Positions 28,907 to 36,989 of a stretch of DNA of 64,000 nucleotides are shown here, one piece after another. Every line of letters begins with the position of its first letter. The first letter of the stretch is position 1. Below the pieces are notes generated by a model. That model saw only the letters and a list, made by a program, of their open reading frames with translations. It searched no databases and had not been told where the DNA came from. A program made the translations under genes and the position numbers. This stretch comes from Alishewanella jeotgali KCTC 22429 (lineage in GTDB: Bacteria > Pseudomonadota > Gammaproteobacteria > Enterobacterales > Alteromonadaceae), in assembly GCF_000245735.1 (NCBI RefSeq), contig NZ_AHTH01000005.1:186001-250000 (forward strand). The letters run 5' to 3'.

Positions 28907-29797
28907 TTAATTCGCCGCCTGGTTTAGCATCCGGCTTAGCGCCAGCTTTAAACTGTGGCGCCAGGCTGGCACCGCTGTATTAAAGTGCAGCTTAATTTTG
29001 CCGCTGGCCAAGGCGCTAAAGGCCGGCCGGCTGGCGGCAGTTGGATAGGCGCTAGTTTGAATGGGTTCGACCGTACATTCAAGTCCGGCAGTGTGGAAAG
29101 TAGCGCCGGCAAAATCGTACCAGCTGGTAATGCCGTTATTGGCGTAATGCCAAAGCTGTGGCGGGCTAAATAGCGGCTGCCCGGTAGCCTCAGCCATTTG
29201 TAATATCGCAATAGCCAGATCGCGGGCATAGGTTGGGCTACCATATTGATCCGCAACCACTTTAAGCGGTTTACCGCCTTGTGCCAGCCGCAGCATGGTT
29301 TTTACAAAATTGCTGCCAAATTCTGAATACAGCCAGCTGGTACGGATAATAGCCCCTTTGCAACCACTTTGTAACAACGCCTGTTCACCGGCCAATTTAC
29401 TGGCGCCATAAACTGACTTGGGGGCTGGGGTATCCAGTTCGGTATAAGGGTGTGCCTGATCACCGGCAAAAACATAGTCGGTACTGATGTGCAGCAACAC
29501 GATATTGTGCAGGGCTGCTTGCGCTGTCAGGTTTGCCACGCCATCGCGGTTGATGCGGTAGGCTTGCGCCGGTTCGGCTTCGGCTTTATCTACTGCAGTA
29601 TAGGCCGCGCAGTTAATGATAACCTGCGGCTGATAGCGCTGTATGGCTTGCCCGATACTGGCAGTATCGCAAATATCGACTTCGCTACGCGCGCTGCTAA
29701 TAAGCGTTAATGACGGAAACCCAGCCGCTTCGGCTTGTAGCGCCTGGCCTAGCTGGCCATTGGCGCCTGTTATCAGCACCAGAATAGAATTTGTCAT
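28907..29797 (-). CDS. rfbD: dTDP-4-dehydrorhamnose reductase
   Basis: 296 residues, starting MTNSILVLITGANGQLGQAL. NADPH site TGANGQLG near 10-17, INCAAYTAVDKAEAEP near 60, HISTDYVFAGDQAHPYTE near 100, and YGASKLAGEQALL (YxxxK) near 130. Reduces the 4-keto group to complete dTDP-L-rhamnose. rmlB lies 115 bases downstream on the same strand. The start codon is embedded in heptad repeat (the ATG is part of GTTGAATG) and no Shine-Dalgarno sequence is visible, so initiation may be weak. No rmlA is present in the window. Confidence 0.94.
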   Translation of the reverse strand: MTNSILVLITGANGQLGQALQAEAAGFPSLTLISSARSEVDICDTASIGQAIQRYQPQVIINCAAYTAVDKAEAEPAQAYRINRDGVANLTAQAALHNIVLLHISTDYVFAGDQAHPYTELDTPAPKSVYGASKLAGEQALLQSGCKGAIIRTSWLYSEFGSNFVKTMLRLAQGGKPLKVVADQYGSPTYARDLAIAILQMAEATGQPLFSPPQLWHYANNGITSWYDFAGATFHTAGLECTVEPIQTSAYPTAASRPAFSALASGKIKLHFNTAVPAWRHSLKLALSRMLNQAAN

Positions 29798-29812
29798 TCA
29801 ACATTCAACATC
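29790..29812. repeat. Short heptad repeat spanning the rmlD start codon
   Basis: Two to three units of cattcaa/catt run through the rmlD initiation site, replacing the place where a ribosome-binding site would be expected. Confidence 0.6.
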
Positions 29813-30014
29813 AGAAAACCCATCCTGAATAGCCAGAATGTTATGGTAGGCGTAAACCCGACTTGAAGCAAAGCGTAAGGCAGAATGGCATTAAGTGCAA
29901 TCAGGTGTGCCAAAGTACACATCCTTCAGCTAAAGCCTACCGAGGGTTGTTATCGTACTTTGTAGCTAACTATTACATTTAAAATCAGCTTAAGCTCTAT
30001 TTAATGGTTATTTT
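29813..30014. other. Intergenic stretch with interleaved inverted repeats
   Basis: This is most of the 318-bp gap between rmlD and rloA. GGTAGGC (29845-29851) pairs with GCCTACC (29935-29941), and AACCC (29854-29858) could pair with GGGTT (29944-29948). The two pairings interleave (A B A' B'), as in a pseudoknot. A smaller GTGT...ACAC pair lies in the loop. No ORF and no known RNA family is recognised. Confidence 0.35.
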
Positions 30015-30092
30015 TGGCAGAAATTGCCAGTAATCGCCATTATTATAGCTTTAACTGTACTCTCATGCTAAATTTTGACTATTATTGTCAAA
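30015..30092 (+). promoter_or_regulatory. Two palindromes upstream of rloA
   Basis: TGGCA-gaaat-TGCCA (30015-30029) and TTTGAC-tattatt-GTCAAA (30074-30092) are perfect inverted repeats in AT-rich DNA. The second ends 12 bases before the AGGAG ribosome-binding site. They look like operators for a repressor; no regulator gene is adjacent. No clear -35/-10 pair is seen. Confidence 0.5.
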
Positions 30093-30115
30093 TACTTCAT
30101 TTTAGGAGAGTCTCA

Positions 30116-31387
30116 ATGTTGATTGAGATGAGCGTTGCGAATTTCCGCTCGTTGCATGGCTTACAAACCTTTAGTCTGGTAAAAGGTAAAGGCGATGAAC
30201 TAGCCGTATCCAATTCCTTTAGGGTTGCTTCTGTAAACGAACTAGATCTGCTTCGTTCTGCTGCGATTTACGGCCCTAATGCCAGCGGAAAATCTAATTT
30301 TCTTCGTGCGTTGCAAACGATGAAACGTGTCGTGCTTGAGTCTGCCACCAACCAGCAGCGAGGCGATCGCTTGCCTGTCACGCCATTTCGCCTTTCACCA
30401 GAAACTCGCCAAGCACCAAGTGAGTTTGAAGTAACCTTTGTGGTACAGAATGTGCGCTATCAATATGGATTTTCAGCAACACCTGAACAGATCCATGAGG
30501 AATGGTTGTTGGCTTATCCTAAAGGGCGTGCCCAACGCTGGTTTACCCGTGTTTGGATGGCAGAGCAAAACCGGTTTGAATGGGAACTTGGTAATAACCT
30601 GGCTGGAGAAAAACAGCTGTGGCAAAAATCTACCCGCGACAACGCCCTATTTCTTTCGACGGCTGTGCAATTAAACAGTGAGCAGTTGCAACCTGTTTTT
30701 GACTGGTTTAAGAGCAAGCTTCGCATGACTAATGTTGGTGGATGGGGGCCTTCATTTAGTGCATCACTGTGTGAAAATGATAAAAAATCCAAGGTGATGG
30801 ACTTTCTTAATGCCGCGGATATTCATATTGACGATATTTTAGTTGAGACAAAATCTTTTGATCCGAGTGATTTGCCTGTCGATATGCCGGATGCGCTGAG
30901 GGGGGCTATTTTAGGAGAAATGAAAGATAGAAAAATCCTTGAAATTAAAACGGTTCATAAAGGCAGCGACGGTGAACCGGTGACATTTGATTTTCGCGAT
31001 GAGTCAGACGGTACCCAAAAGCTGTTTTCATTTGCGGGGCCTTGGATTGATGCTTTAGAAAATGGCTATGTGCTATTTATTGACGAGTTACACGACAATT
31101 TGCATCCAAGATTGGTTCGCTTTCTGGTCGAGTTATTCCACAATCCGAAAATTAACTCAAAAAATGCGCAATTGGTTTTCACGACTCATGAAACCTCTAT
31201 TTTAAACCAAGAGGTATTTCGTCGGGATCAGGTGTGGTTTTGCGAGAAAGATGCCGCTCAAGCCACGAAGCTCTATCCTTTAACAGATTTTAGTCCGAGA
31301 AAAGGTCGCGAGAATCTGGAACTGGCCTATCTTTCTGGACGTTATGGTGCTTTACCCTTTGTTAAGAACATTAGCTCGGCCTTTTAA
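30116..31387 (+). CDS. RloA-like AAA/ABC-type ATPase (putative defence module)
   Basis: 423 residues from the ATG at 30116 (MLIEMSVANFRSLHGLQTFS), which follows AGGAGAG by 5 bases; the longer frame from 30014 lacks support. The opening is the SMC/OLD-type N-lobe, Walker A GPNASGKSN is at 53-61, Walker B YVLFIDELHDNLHP near 317-330, and a VFTTHE switch near 357. This is the COG1106 group that includes RloA and resembles AriA of PARIS. Paired with a RloB-like gene 12 bases downstream. ATP-driven sensing coupled to a TOPRIM effector is inferred from the family; phage defence is likely but unproven here. Confidence 0.85.
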   Translation: MLIEMSVANFRSLHGLQTFSLVKGKGDELAVSNSFRVASVNELDLLRSAAIYGPNASGKSNFLRALQTMKRVVLESATNQQRGDRLPVTPFRLSPETRQAPSEFEVTFVVQNVRYQYGFSATPEQIHEEWLLAYPKGRAQRWFTRVWMAEQNRFEWELGNNLAGEKQLWQKSTRDNALFLSTAVQLNSEQLQPVFDWFKSKLRMTNVGGWGPSFSASLCENDKKSKVMDFLNAADIHIDDILVETKSFDPSDLPVDMPDALRGAILGEMKDRKILEIKTVHKGSDGEPVTFDFRDESDGTQKLFSFAGPWIDALENGYVLFIDELHDNLHPRLVRFLVELFHNPKINSKNAQLVFTTHETSILNQEVFRRDQVWFCEKDAAQATKLYPLTDFSPRKGRENLELAYLSGRYGALPFVKNISSAF

Positions 31388-31399
31388 GAGGGATATTTT

Positions 31400-32065
31400 G
31401 TGGGTACGGATAACTTTTTTCATAAGCGAAAGGCAAAAAGTTCGAAAGACCTCAAGAGAAGAACTGCGCGCCGGGAAGCTTACAAAAAAATTCTGATTGT
31501 CTGTGAAGGTGAAAAAACAGAGCCCAATTACTTTGAAGATGCCCGTGAACATTATCGACTTAATACGGTTAATGTTGAAGTTCGAGGTGATTGTGGGTCT
31601 GATCCAATGAGTATCGTCAACTTTGCAAAGCAGCGTTTCCGGGAAGAGAAAGATGCTGGCGATCCGTTTGAACAGGTCTATTGCATTTTTGATAAAGATG
31701 GCCACAGTACCTATGCACAAGCTTTAAGTTCCATAGCATCGTCTACGCCGCGAGGTGTTTATTTTGCCATTAATTCTGTTCCTTGTTTTGAGTATTGGCT
31801 GCTATTGCATTTTGTTTATACAACCAGACCTTATACAGCGCTTCCCGGAAATAGCTCAGGTAATCAGGTTTTAACGGAACTAAAAAACTTCATTCCGGAT
31901 TATGAGAAAGGTAGCCGAAAGATATTCTCAAGCCTTATAGCTCAATTGGAGCAAGCAAAGCGATTCGCCGAGAGGTCTTTGCAAGAAAGCTACCGTATTC
32001 AAACAGATAATCCGAGTACGCATGTGCATAAACTTGTTCAGGTTCTGCAGGATCTAAAAAGCTGA
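31400..32065 (+). CDS. RloB-like TOPRIM-type protein
   Basis: 221 residues from a GTG at 31400 with AGAGG 9 bases before it, overlapping the end of rloA's region, so coupled translation is likely. A basic N-terminus (KRKAKSSKDLKRRTARR) is followed by ILIVCEGEKTEPNYFEDAR (the RloB/TOPRIM glutamate motif, near 30-48) and YCIFDKDGHSTY (the D-x-D motif, near 98-108). NSVPCFEYWLLLHF near 130 is a family landmark. These acidic residues fit a metal-dependent nuclease. It forms a two-gene unit with the ATPase and would be the effector. Confidence 0.85.
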   Translation: MGTDNFFHKRKAKSSKDLKRRTARREAYKKILIVCEGEKTEPNYFEDAREHYRLNTVNVEVRGDCGSDPMSIVNFAKQRFREEKDAGDPFEQVYCIFDKDGHSTYAQALSSIASSTPRGVYFAINSVPCFEYWLLLHFVYTTRPYTALPGNSSGNQVLTELKNFIPDYEKGSRKIFSSLIAQLEQAKRFAERSLQESYRIQTDNPSTHVHKLVQVLQDLKS

Positions 32066-32191
32066 GTTTGATGCATCATCGCGGTTAATGCAGGAAAGCC
32101 AACCAACATTATTTCTGATCGTAAATTGTATATTCATTTTCGTGGCTTTATGATGCTTATATCACTTCTCTAGCGTTATAAGGATCGGATA

Positions 32192-33438
32192 ATGCTGTCC
32201 TCTTTTGCAAAAGTTTCTGTTATTGGCCTGGGTTATATTGGTTTACCTACTGCAGCGGTTATCGCTTCGCGCGGTGTTGAGGTGGTGGGTGTTGATGTGT
32301 CTGAGCATGCGGTTAATACCATTAACCAGGGTAAAATTCATATTGTTGAGCCTGATTTAGATATGCTGGTGCAGGCTGCCGTAACCACCGGTAAGCTGCG
32401 GGCGTCGTTAACCCCTGAGCCGGCTCAGGCTTTTATGATTGCTGTGCCTACACCCTTTAAAGACGATAAAGCGCCTGATCTGAGTTATATTCGCGCGGCG
32501 CTGGAAAATATAGCCCCGGTTATCGAAAAGGGTAACCTGATTATTCTGGAGTCGACCTCTCCGGTTGGCACTACCGAACAAATTGCGCAGTGGTTAAGCG
32601 AGCTGCGGCCGGATTTAAAAGTACCACTGGACCCTTCTGACAATGCCGATATCTTTATTGCCCACTGCCCTGAGCGCGTATTGCCCGGCCGGGTTCTGCA
32701 AGAGCTGGTAAGCAACGACCGCATTATTGGTGGTATTACCGATCGCTGCGCCGAAAAGGCCATGGGCTTATACCAGTTATTTGTGCGCGGTGAGTGCTTG
32801 CGTACAATGCCCGCACCGCCGAGATGGCAAAGTTAACTGAAAACGCCTTCCGTGATGTGAATATTGCCTTTGCCAACGAGCTATCGCTGATTTGTGATGA
32901 GCTGAAAATTAACGTGTGGGAGCTGATTAAACTGGCCAATCGCCACCCTCGGGTTAATATTTTAAGCCCTGGCCCTGGCGTAGGCGGCCACTGTATTGCG
33001 GTTGACCCTTGGTTTATTGTCGACTCAGCCCCTGCCCTGGCACGGATGATCCGCACCGCCCGTGAAATTAACGACGGTAAGCCGCACTATGTGATTAACA
33101 AGGTGAAGGAAGCGGCTGATCAGTTTAAACGCCCGGTAATTGCTTGTTTGGGCCTGGCGTTTAAAGCCGATATCGACGATTTACGTGAAAGCCCGGCGCT
33201 GGATATTGCTGAGCATTTGATTAACGACAATGTAGGCGAAGTTCTGTTGGTTGAGCCGAATATCAAAGAGCTGCCAAAACGCTTAAGCCAGCATAACGAC
33301 AAGCTCACCACCCTACCCAAAGCCTTAGAGCGCGCAAATGTACTGGTGGTGCTGGTTGATCACCGCCAGTTTAAGGCACTGCATATTAACGATGTCACCA
33401 CCAAGGTGGTAATCGATACCCGCGGTATCTTCGGCTAG
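32192..33438 (+). pseudogene. wecC: WecC-like UDP-N-acetylmannosamine dehydrogenase, broken by one frameshift
   Basis: An ATG at 32192 follows AAGGA and opens SVIGLGYIGLPTAAVIASRG. The frame is good WecC to GLYQLFVRGECLRT (about residue 208), then shifts. The next frame continues NARTAEMAKLTENAFRDVNI, GPGVGGHCIAVDPWFI (catalytic Cys) and LGLAFKADIDDLRESPALD to a stop at 33438. Adding one A in the run at 32806-32807 (ACAA to ACAAA) restores a normal 415-residue protein. Either a real recent inactivation or a sequencing error. If intact it would oxidise UDP-ManNAc to UDP-ManNAcA. Confidence 0.88.
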
Positions 33439-33451
33439 TTATCCGCAAAGA

Positions 33452-33613
33452 GGGTTTGGGGTCAGAAGGTTTGGGGTCAGGTCTGAAGGTTTGGGGGTCA
33501 GGTCTGAAGGTTTGCGAAGGTTTGGGGGTCAGGTCTTGCTTTTTGCTTAATGCGAAGGTTTGGGGGTCAGGTCTTGCTTTTTGCTTAAAAGGCAAAAAGC
33601 AAGACCTGACCCC
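33452..33613. repeat. Mobile hairpin with tandemly multiplied left arm
   Basis: The right end is a hairpin with 22-base perfect arms (33563-33584 and 33592-33613) and a 7-base loop ttaaaag; the arm begins GGGGTCAGGTCTTGC. Upstream, the left arm with its leader (AAGGTTTGGGGTCAGG) is repeated about five more times (from 33453, 33468, 33488, 33507 truncated, and 33517), with different 3' lengths. The same hairpin occurs at 52919-52969. Such elements are often linked to REP-type (Y1) transposases; none is in the window. Confidence 0.88.
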
Positions 33614-33619
33614 AAACCT

Positions 33620-34036
33620 CTATTCAAACTCAAAAGGATTAATCGCTCTAACTGTTGGAAAATCAGCGGTGTTACGGGTGACAACAACTAAATTATTCGC
33701 CATAGCTGTGGCAGCAATTAAACCATCCATTACGGCAACACGGTTGGGCACATTTATTTGTGCATAATGCGAAGCGACATTCTGAGTTATGTCCAAAATT
33801 CGGCCTTGGAAGTGCGTTTTAACTACTTGATTTAACCAGATCCGAAGTGGCATTGCCTGCTGGGGATCACGCCTCTCGAGCGACAAAACTCCCATCTCTA
33901 ACTCTGCCATTGTTATAACGGATAAATAAAGATGCTCGGCAGACACAGACTCTGCCCAACGCCGCACGTTTTGGTCTAGCCGATTTGTGCCAGATTTACG
34001 TAGTTCGGATATAACGTTGGTGTCTAAAAGGTACAT
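33620..34036 (-). CDS. vapC: PIN-domain toxin (VapC/FitB-like)
   Basis: 138 residues. MYLLDTNVISELRKSG gives the first catalytic Asp at position 5, a conserved glutamate lies in ITMAELEMGVLSLE near 46, VAVMDGLIAATAMANN holds an Asp near 104, and VVTRNTADF another near 122. This is the four-acid PIN RNase set. Its start overlaps the antitoxin stop by one base (TGATG), as usual for toxin-antitoxin pairs. Predicted RNA-cleaving toxin held by the Phd-like partner. Both sides of the pair carry the mobile hairpin repeat. Confidence 0.92.
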   Translation of the reverse strand: MYLLDTNVISELRKSGTNRLDQNVRRWAESVSAEHLYLSVITMAELEMGVLSLERRDPQQAMPLRIWLNQVVKTHFQGRILDITQNVASHYAQINVPNRVAVMDGLIAATAMANNLVVVTRNTADFPTVRAINPFEFE

Positions 34037-34287
34037 CAGAAGATGACTTCTCTTGGAAAATCTGTTTGCCGCTCAATGTCAAAGTCAACTTCAGCCGCGG
34101 CCGGATAAGCCAGCAAATCGGTGATTTTCTGGGTTTTAGCATTTAACTTTTTGTATTCTTCCGCGGATAACAGAACAGCTTCAAGTTCACCGCGGTTAGT
34201 AATATGCACAGGACCTTTTTTGGCAGCACGTTTTGCCGCAGCAGCGTCGTGATTAAATTCTCTGCTAGTCATAGTTGTATGCGACAT
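34036..34287 (-). CDS. Phd/YefM-type antitoxin
   Basis: 83 residues. MTSREFNHDAAAAKRAAKKGPVHITNRGELEAVLLSAEEY is the DNA-binding Phd/YefM fold, and the C-terminal VDFDIERQTDFPREVIF is the toxin-binding tail typical of antitoxins paired with FitB/VapC-like PIN proteins. It lies upstream of the toxin, probably represses their joint promoter in 34288-34368, and is co-translated with it. Confidence 0.9.
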   Translation of the reverse strand: MSHTTMTSREFNHDAAAAKRAAKKGPVHITNRGELEAVLLSAEEYKKLNAKTQKITDLLAYPAAAEVDFDIERQTDFPREVIF

Positions 34288-34368
34288 AAATGTACCCCCA
34301 ATACTGACAATGTAGCTTTATTATAGCTGAAGCCAAAAAAATAACCATTCACGTCTTCGGCGAGCTTT

Positions 34369-34456
34369 GGGGTTAGGTATTTTTGCTTAAAAGGCAAAAA
34401 GCAAGACCTGGCCCCTAACTTCCCAAAGGCAAAAAGCAAGACCTGACCCCTAACTT
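34369..34456. repeat. Degenerate mobile hairpin copies
   Basis: A damaged left arm (GGGGTTAGGTATTTTTGC, 34369-34386) faces a right arm ending CCTGGCCCC. A second right-arm copy (aaaggcaaaaagcaag then acctgacccc, about 34425-34450) follows with the same TAACTTCC tail. Same family as 33452-33613. It fills the space between the antitoxin promoter region and the oprD-type stop codon. Confidence 0.8.
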
Positions 34457-34459
34457 CCT

Positions 34460-35782
34460 TTAGTTAAACGTTAGGTTGTACTGCACAATAATACGGTTTT
34501 CGTCGATATCGGTGCGGTAATTGGCGCGGGCCGTGACATTGCGTAGCCGCAAGCTTAAGCCTTTTAATGCTCCTTGCTGCACGCTGTAAGCCAGATCGAG
34601 ATCGCGTTCAAAGGCCTCGCCATCGCTTACAGTAGCTACCTGGGCGCCATGACTTTTAATGTAGCGCAGGGTACTGCTTAAACCCGGTATGCCAAAGTGG
34701 CTAAAGTCGGTGTCGTAACGCAGTTGCCAGGATTTTTCGCCGGCCGAGGCAAATTCAAAAGTTGGTACTTCGTTACCCAGAATACTGACATTGGCAAATA
34801 CCCGAGGGAAGGCGCTGTCGCCGCGCATTTGCTGATAGCCGATATAGCCGGTATGTGCGCCCTGCTTTAGCGAAAACAGCGCGTAAAAGGCCTGGTTATC
34901 CAGCTGGTTTAACAGTGCGCGGCCATGCTCCTGCGCCGAAAATACCCCAAGATTAGCTTTAAACTGCAACTGCTGATTCAGTGCAATTTGCTGCTGCCAG
35001 TTCAGATAAACTTGCTGATAGAGGTCTTCCAGCTGCGCATACCAAAGCCGCCACTGGCTGTTCGCCGTTAACTGATAGTCAGCGCCAAGATAGCGAAAGC
35101 TGTCGCTGCTGACCTGGCGCTGCGGCACATGCCCCAGCATCGCCTGTAATTTATCGCGCCCGGCGCGGTTTCGCAGACTGGTGCTTTCCAGATAGCCAGC
35201 CTGTAATGTCAGCTTGCTGCTCAGCACAGCGTGCAAACTGGCGCCCTGATAGGTTGGTGGCAATAGCCGGATATCGCTATAGGTTAATACCGGCAAATTC
35301 GGCAGTAACTCCCCTACTCTCAACTCAGTGCTGCCGGCCTTTAGTTTTAGTGTACCGGCCAGTCGGCCGTAGCTGTCGGCGGCAGTGCCATCATCGTCCA
35401 ATGCCAGTAAACCGCTATTGATTTTGCTGCGACTGCTGTCGAGCTTAACGCCGGCGAAGGCATGCACGTCAAAACCGACCTGCAGCGGCGTCGCACTATA
35501 GCCGGATTTAAAGCTTGCCACCGCGCCTTGTGCCCATTCGACTGTGCGCCGTGGCCCCGGACTTTTAAGATCGCTAAACTCGCGCGAGAAATAGTAGTTT
35601 CTTAGCTGTAAATCAAGCTTGCTCTCCTGCCACAGTGGGGTGATTTCCCCATCAGCCTGTGCGGCATTGGCAATAACAGCAGCCAGACTAAAAACGATAT
35701 AAGATAAAGACTTAGCTGCTTTAGAGCGGTTTGTTTTGCTAAATTCAGGCCGCACGAAGCCGCCACACATATCATTGCGCAT
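34460..35782 (-). CDS. OprD-family outer-membrane porin (aromatic acid uptake candidate)
   Basis: 440 residues. A long N-terminus (MRNDMCGGFVRPEFSKTNR) precedes a signal peptide with hydrophobic core YIVFSLAAVIANAAQA, cut near residue 44. The mature part has LQLRNYYFSREF, the landmark of the OprD family, followed by barrel strands and a C-terminal NRIIVQYNLTFN ending in an aromatic. AGGA lies 7 bases before the ATG. It is the last gene after benK and benE, the position occupied by BenP/BenF-type porins in other ben clusters, so benzoate passage is inferred. Confidence 0.9.
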   Translation of the reverse strand: MRNDMCGGFVRPEFSKTNRSKAAKSLSYIVFSLAAVIANAAQADGEITPLWQESKLDLQLRNYYFSREFSDLKSPGPRRTVEWAQGAVASFKSGYSATPLQVGFDVHAFAGVKLDSSRSKINSGLLALDDDGTAADSYGRLAGTLKLKAGSTELRVGELLPNLPVLTYSDIRLLPPTYQGASLHAVLSSKLTLQAGYLESTSLRNRAGRDKLQAMLGHVPQRQVSSDSFRYLGADYQLTANSQWRLWYAQLEDLYQQVYLNWQQQIALNQQLQFKANLGVFSAQEHGRALLNQLDNQAFYALFSLKQGAHTGYIGYQQMRGDSAFPRVFANVSILGNEVPTFEFASAGEKSWQLRYDTDFSHFGIPGLSSTLRYIKSHGAQVATVSDGEAFERDLDLAYSVQQGALKGLSLRLRNVTARANYRTDIDENRIIVQYNLTFN

Positions 35783-35804
35783 AAAAAATCCTGTCGAAAA
35801 AGTA

Positions 35805-36986
35805 TTAGGGTGTTAGTTCGTTCTGTTTATAAGTAAGTACAACATGGGTCAGTAAGCCGGCGGTTAGGCCCCAAAAGGCGGCAGCCAGACCGAATAAGCT
35901 GACGCCCGAGCTGGTAAGTAGCAAGGTAATCAGGGCGGCTTCGCGGGTTTTGGGCTCTGCCATGGCAGAGTGCAAGGCGCCGGCAATAGCACCAAACAGC
36001 GCCAGCCCCGCCAAGGCCGCAATAAAAGCCCTGGGAAAAGCACTAAACAGTGCCACCAGGGTGCCGCCAAAGATCCCCAGCAGCAGATACGCCACACCAC
36101 CACTGATACCGGCGATATAGCGCCTGGCCGGATCCGGATGCGCATCTTTGCCAGTGCAGATCGCCGCAGTAATGGCGGCCAGGTTTAAACCATGACAACC
36201 AAAGGGCGCCAGCGCTGCACTGCCCAGCGCACTATGGGTTAACAGCGGGCTGGCGGCCAGTGGGTAACCAGCTTGTCGTAGCACTGCCATACCCGGCATA
36301 AACTGGCCGCTTAGTGCCACCAGCAATAGCGGCACCGACACATTAAGCAAAGCCTGCAGGCTAAATACCGGTGTCGTCCACACCACTGTGGCTAACTGCC
36401 AGCTGATCAGCTTGGTATCGACCTGCCCCTGCCACAATGCTATGGTTAGCCCGGTCAGTAATACCAGCACGATGGCGTAACGCGGTAAAAAGCGCCGCCC
36501 CAGCAGATAAGCCAGTAACATTAACAAGACCAGTAGCGGGTTTTGCGGCAATACCCCAAATACCGCCATGCCAAACTGCAGTAAGATGCCACACAACATG
36601 GCTGCCGTAATGGCCGGCGGTAACAGCTTTAGCAGCCGGTCAAAGGCACCGGTTAGCCCCAGCAGCAGTAGTAACAACGCGGTCATCAGATAAGCGCCAA
36701 CGGCTTCGGCATAACTTAATCCCGGTAACAGTGTTAATAGCAGCGCTGAGCCGGGCGCCGACCAGGCGATAATCACCGGCACCTTGTAGTAATAACTGAG
36801 GGCAATGCCCAGTACACCACTGCCAATCGAGATGGCCCAGATCCAGGAGCTCAGCAGGGCTGCGGGTAACTCTGCCACAGCGGCAACCTGAAAAATAATC
36901 AACAAAGGGCCGGCATAGGAAATCAAGGTCGCAATTAAACCTGCCACCAACGCTGATACTGAGCTATCCCGCAGTACAGTTCGCAT
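35805..36986 (-). CDS. benE: Benzoate/H+ symporter
   Basis: 393 residues and about 12 membrane helices. RDSSVSALVAGLIATLISYAG at the start, AWSAPGSALLLTLLPGLSYAEA near 74-95, and PFGCHGLNLAAITAAICTG near 262 are signatures of the BenE family; HPDPARRYIAGISGGVAY follows. Imports benzoate with protons. It starts 3 bases after the benK-like stop, so the two are co-translated. Having two unrelated benzoate importers plus a porin in a row indicates strong selection for uptake. Confidence 0.93.
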   Translation of the reverse strand: MRTVLRDSSVSALVAGLIATLISYAGPLLIIFQVAAVAELPAALLSSWIWAISIGSGVLGIALSYYYKVPVIIAWSAPGSALLLTLLPGLSYAEAVGAYLMTALLLLLLGLTGAFDRLLKLLPPAITAAMLCGILLQFGMAVFGVLPQNPLLVLLMLLAYLLGRRFLPRYAIVLVLLTGLTIALWQGQVDTKLISWQLATVVWTTPVFSLQALLNVSVPLLLVALSGQFMPGMAVLRQAGYPLAASPLLTHSALGSAALAPFGCHGLNLAAITAAICTGKDAHPDPARRYIAGISGGVAYLLLGIFGGTLVALFSAFPRAFIAALAGLALFGAIAGALHSAMAEPKTREAALITLLLTSSGVSLFGLAAAFWGLTAGLLTHVVLTYKQNELTP

Positions 36987-36989
36987 TGC

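Noticed and set aside
29845-29941. Integron attC-like recombination site
   Set aside because: The arms GGTAGGC/GCCTACC lack the RYYYAAC/GTTRRRY core order, and no integrase or cassette array is present.
32192-32836. Two separate genes for the wecC-like halves
   Set aside because: The halves join at one missing base with all family motifs in order; the internal start of the second frame has no ribosome-binding site.
33395-33767. Short frames through the hairpin ladder on both strands
   Set aside because: Their repetitive products (GLGSGLKVWGSGLK and DPQTFRPDPQTF types) are by-products of the repeated arm sequence.
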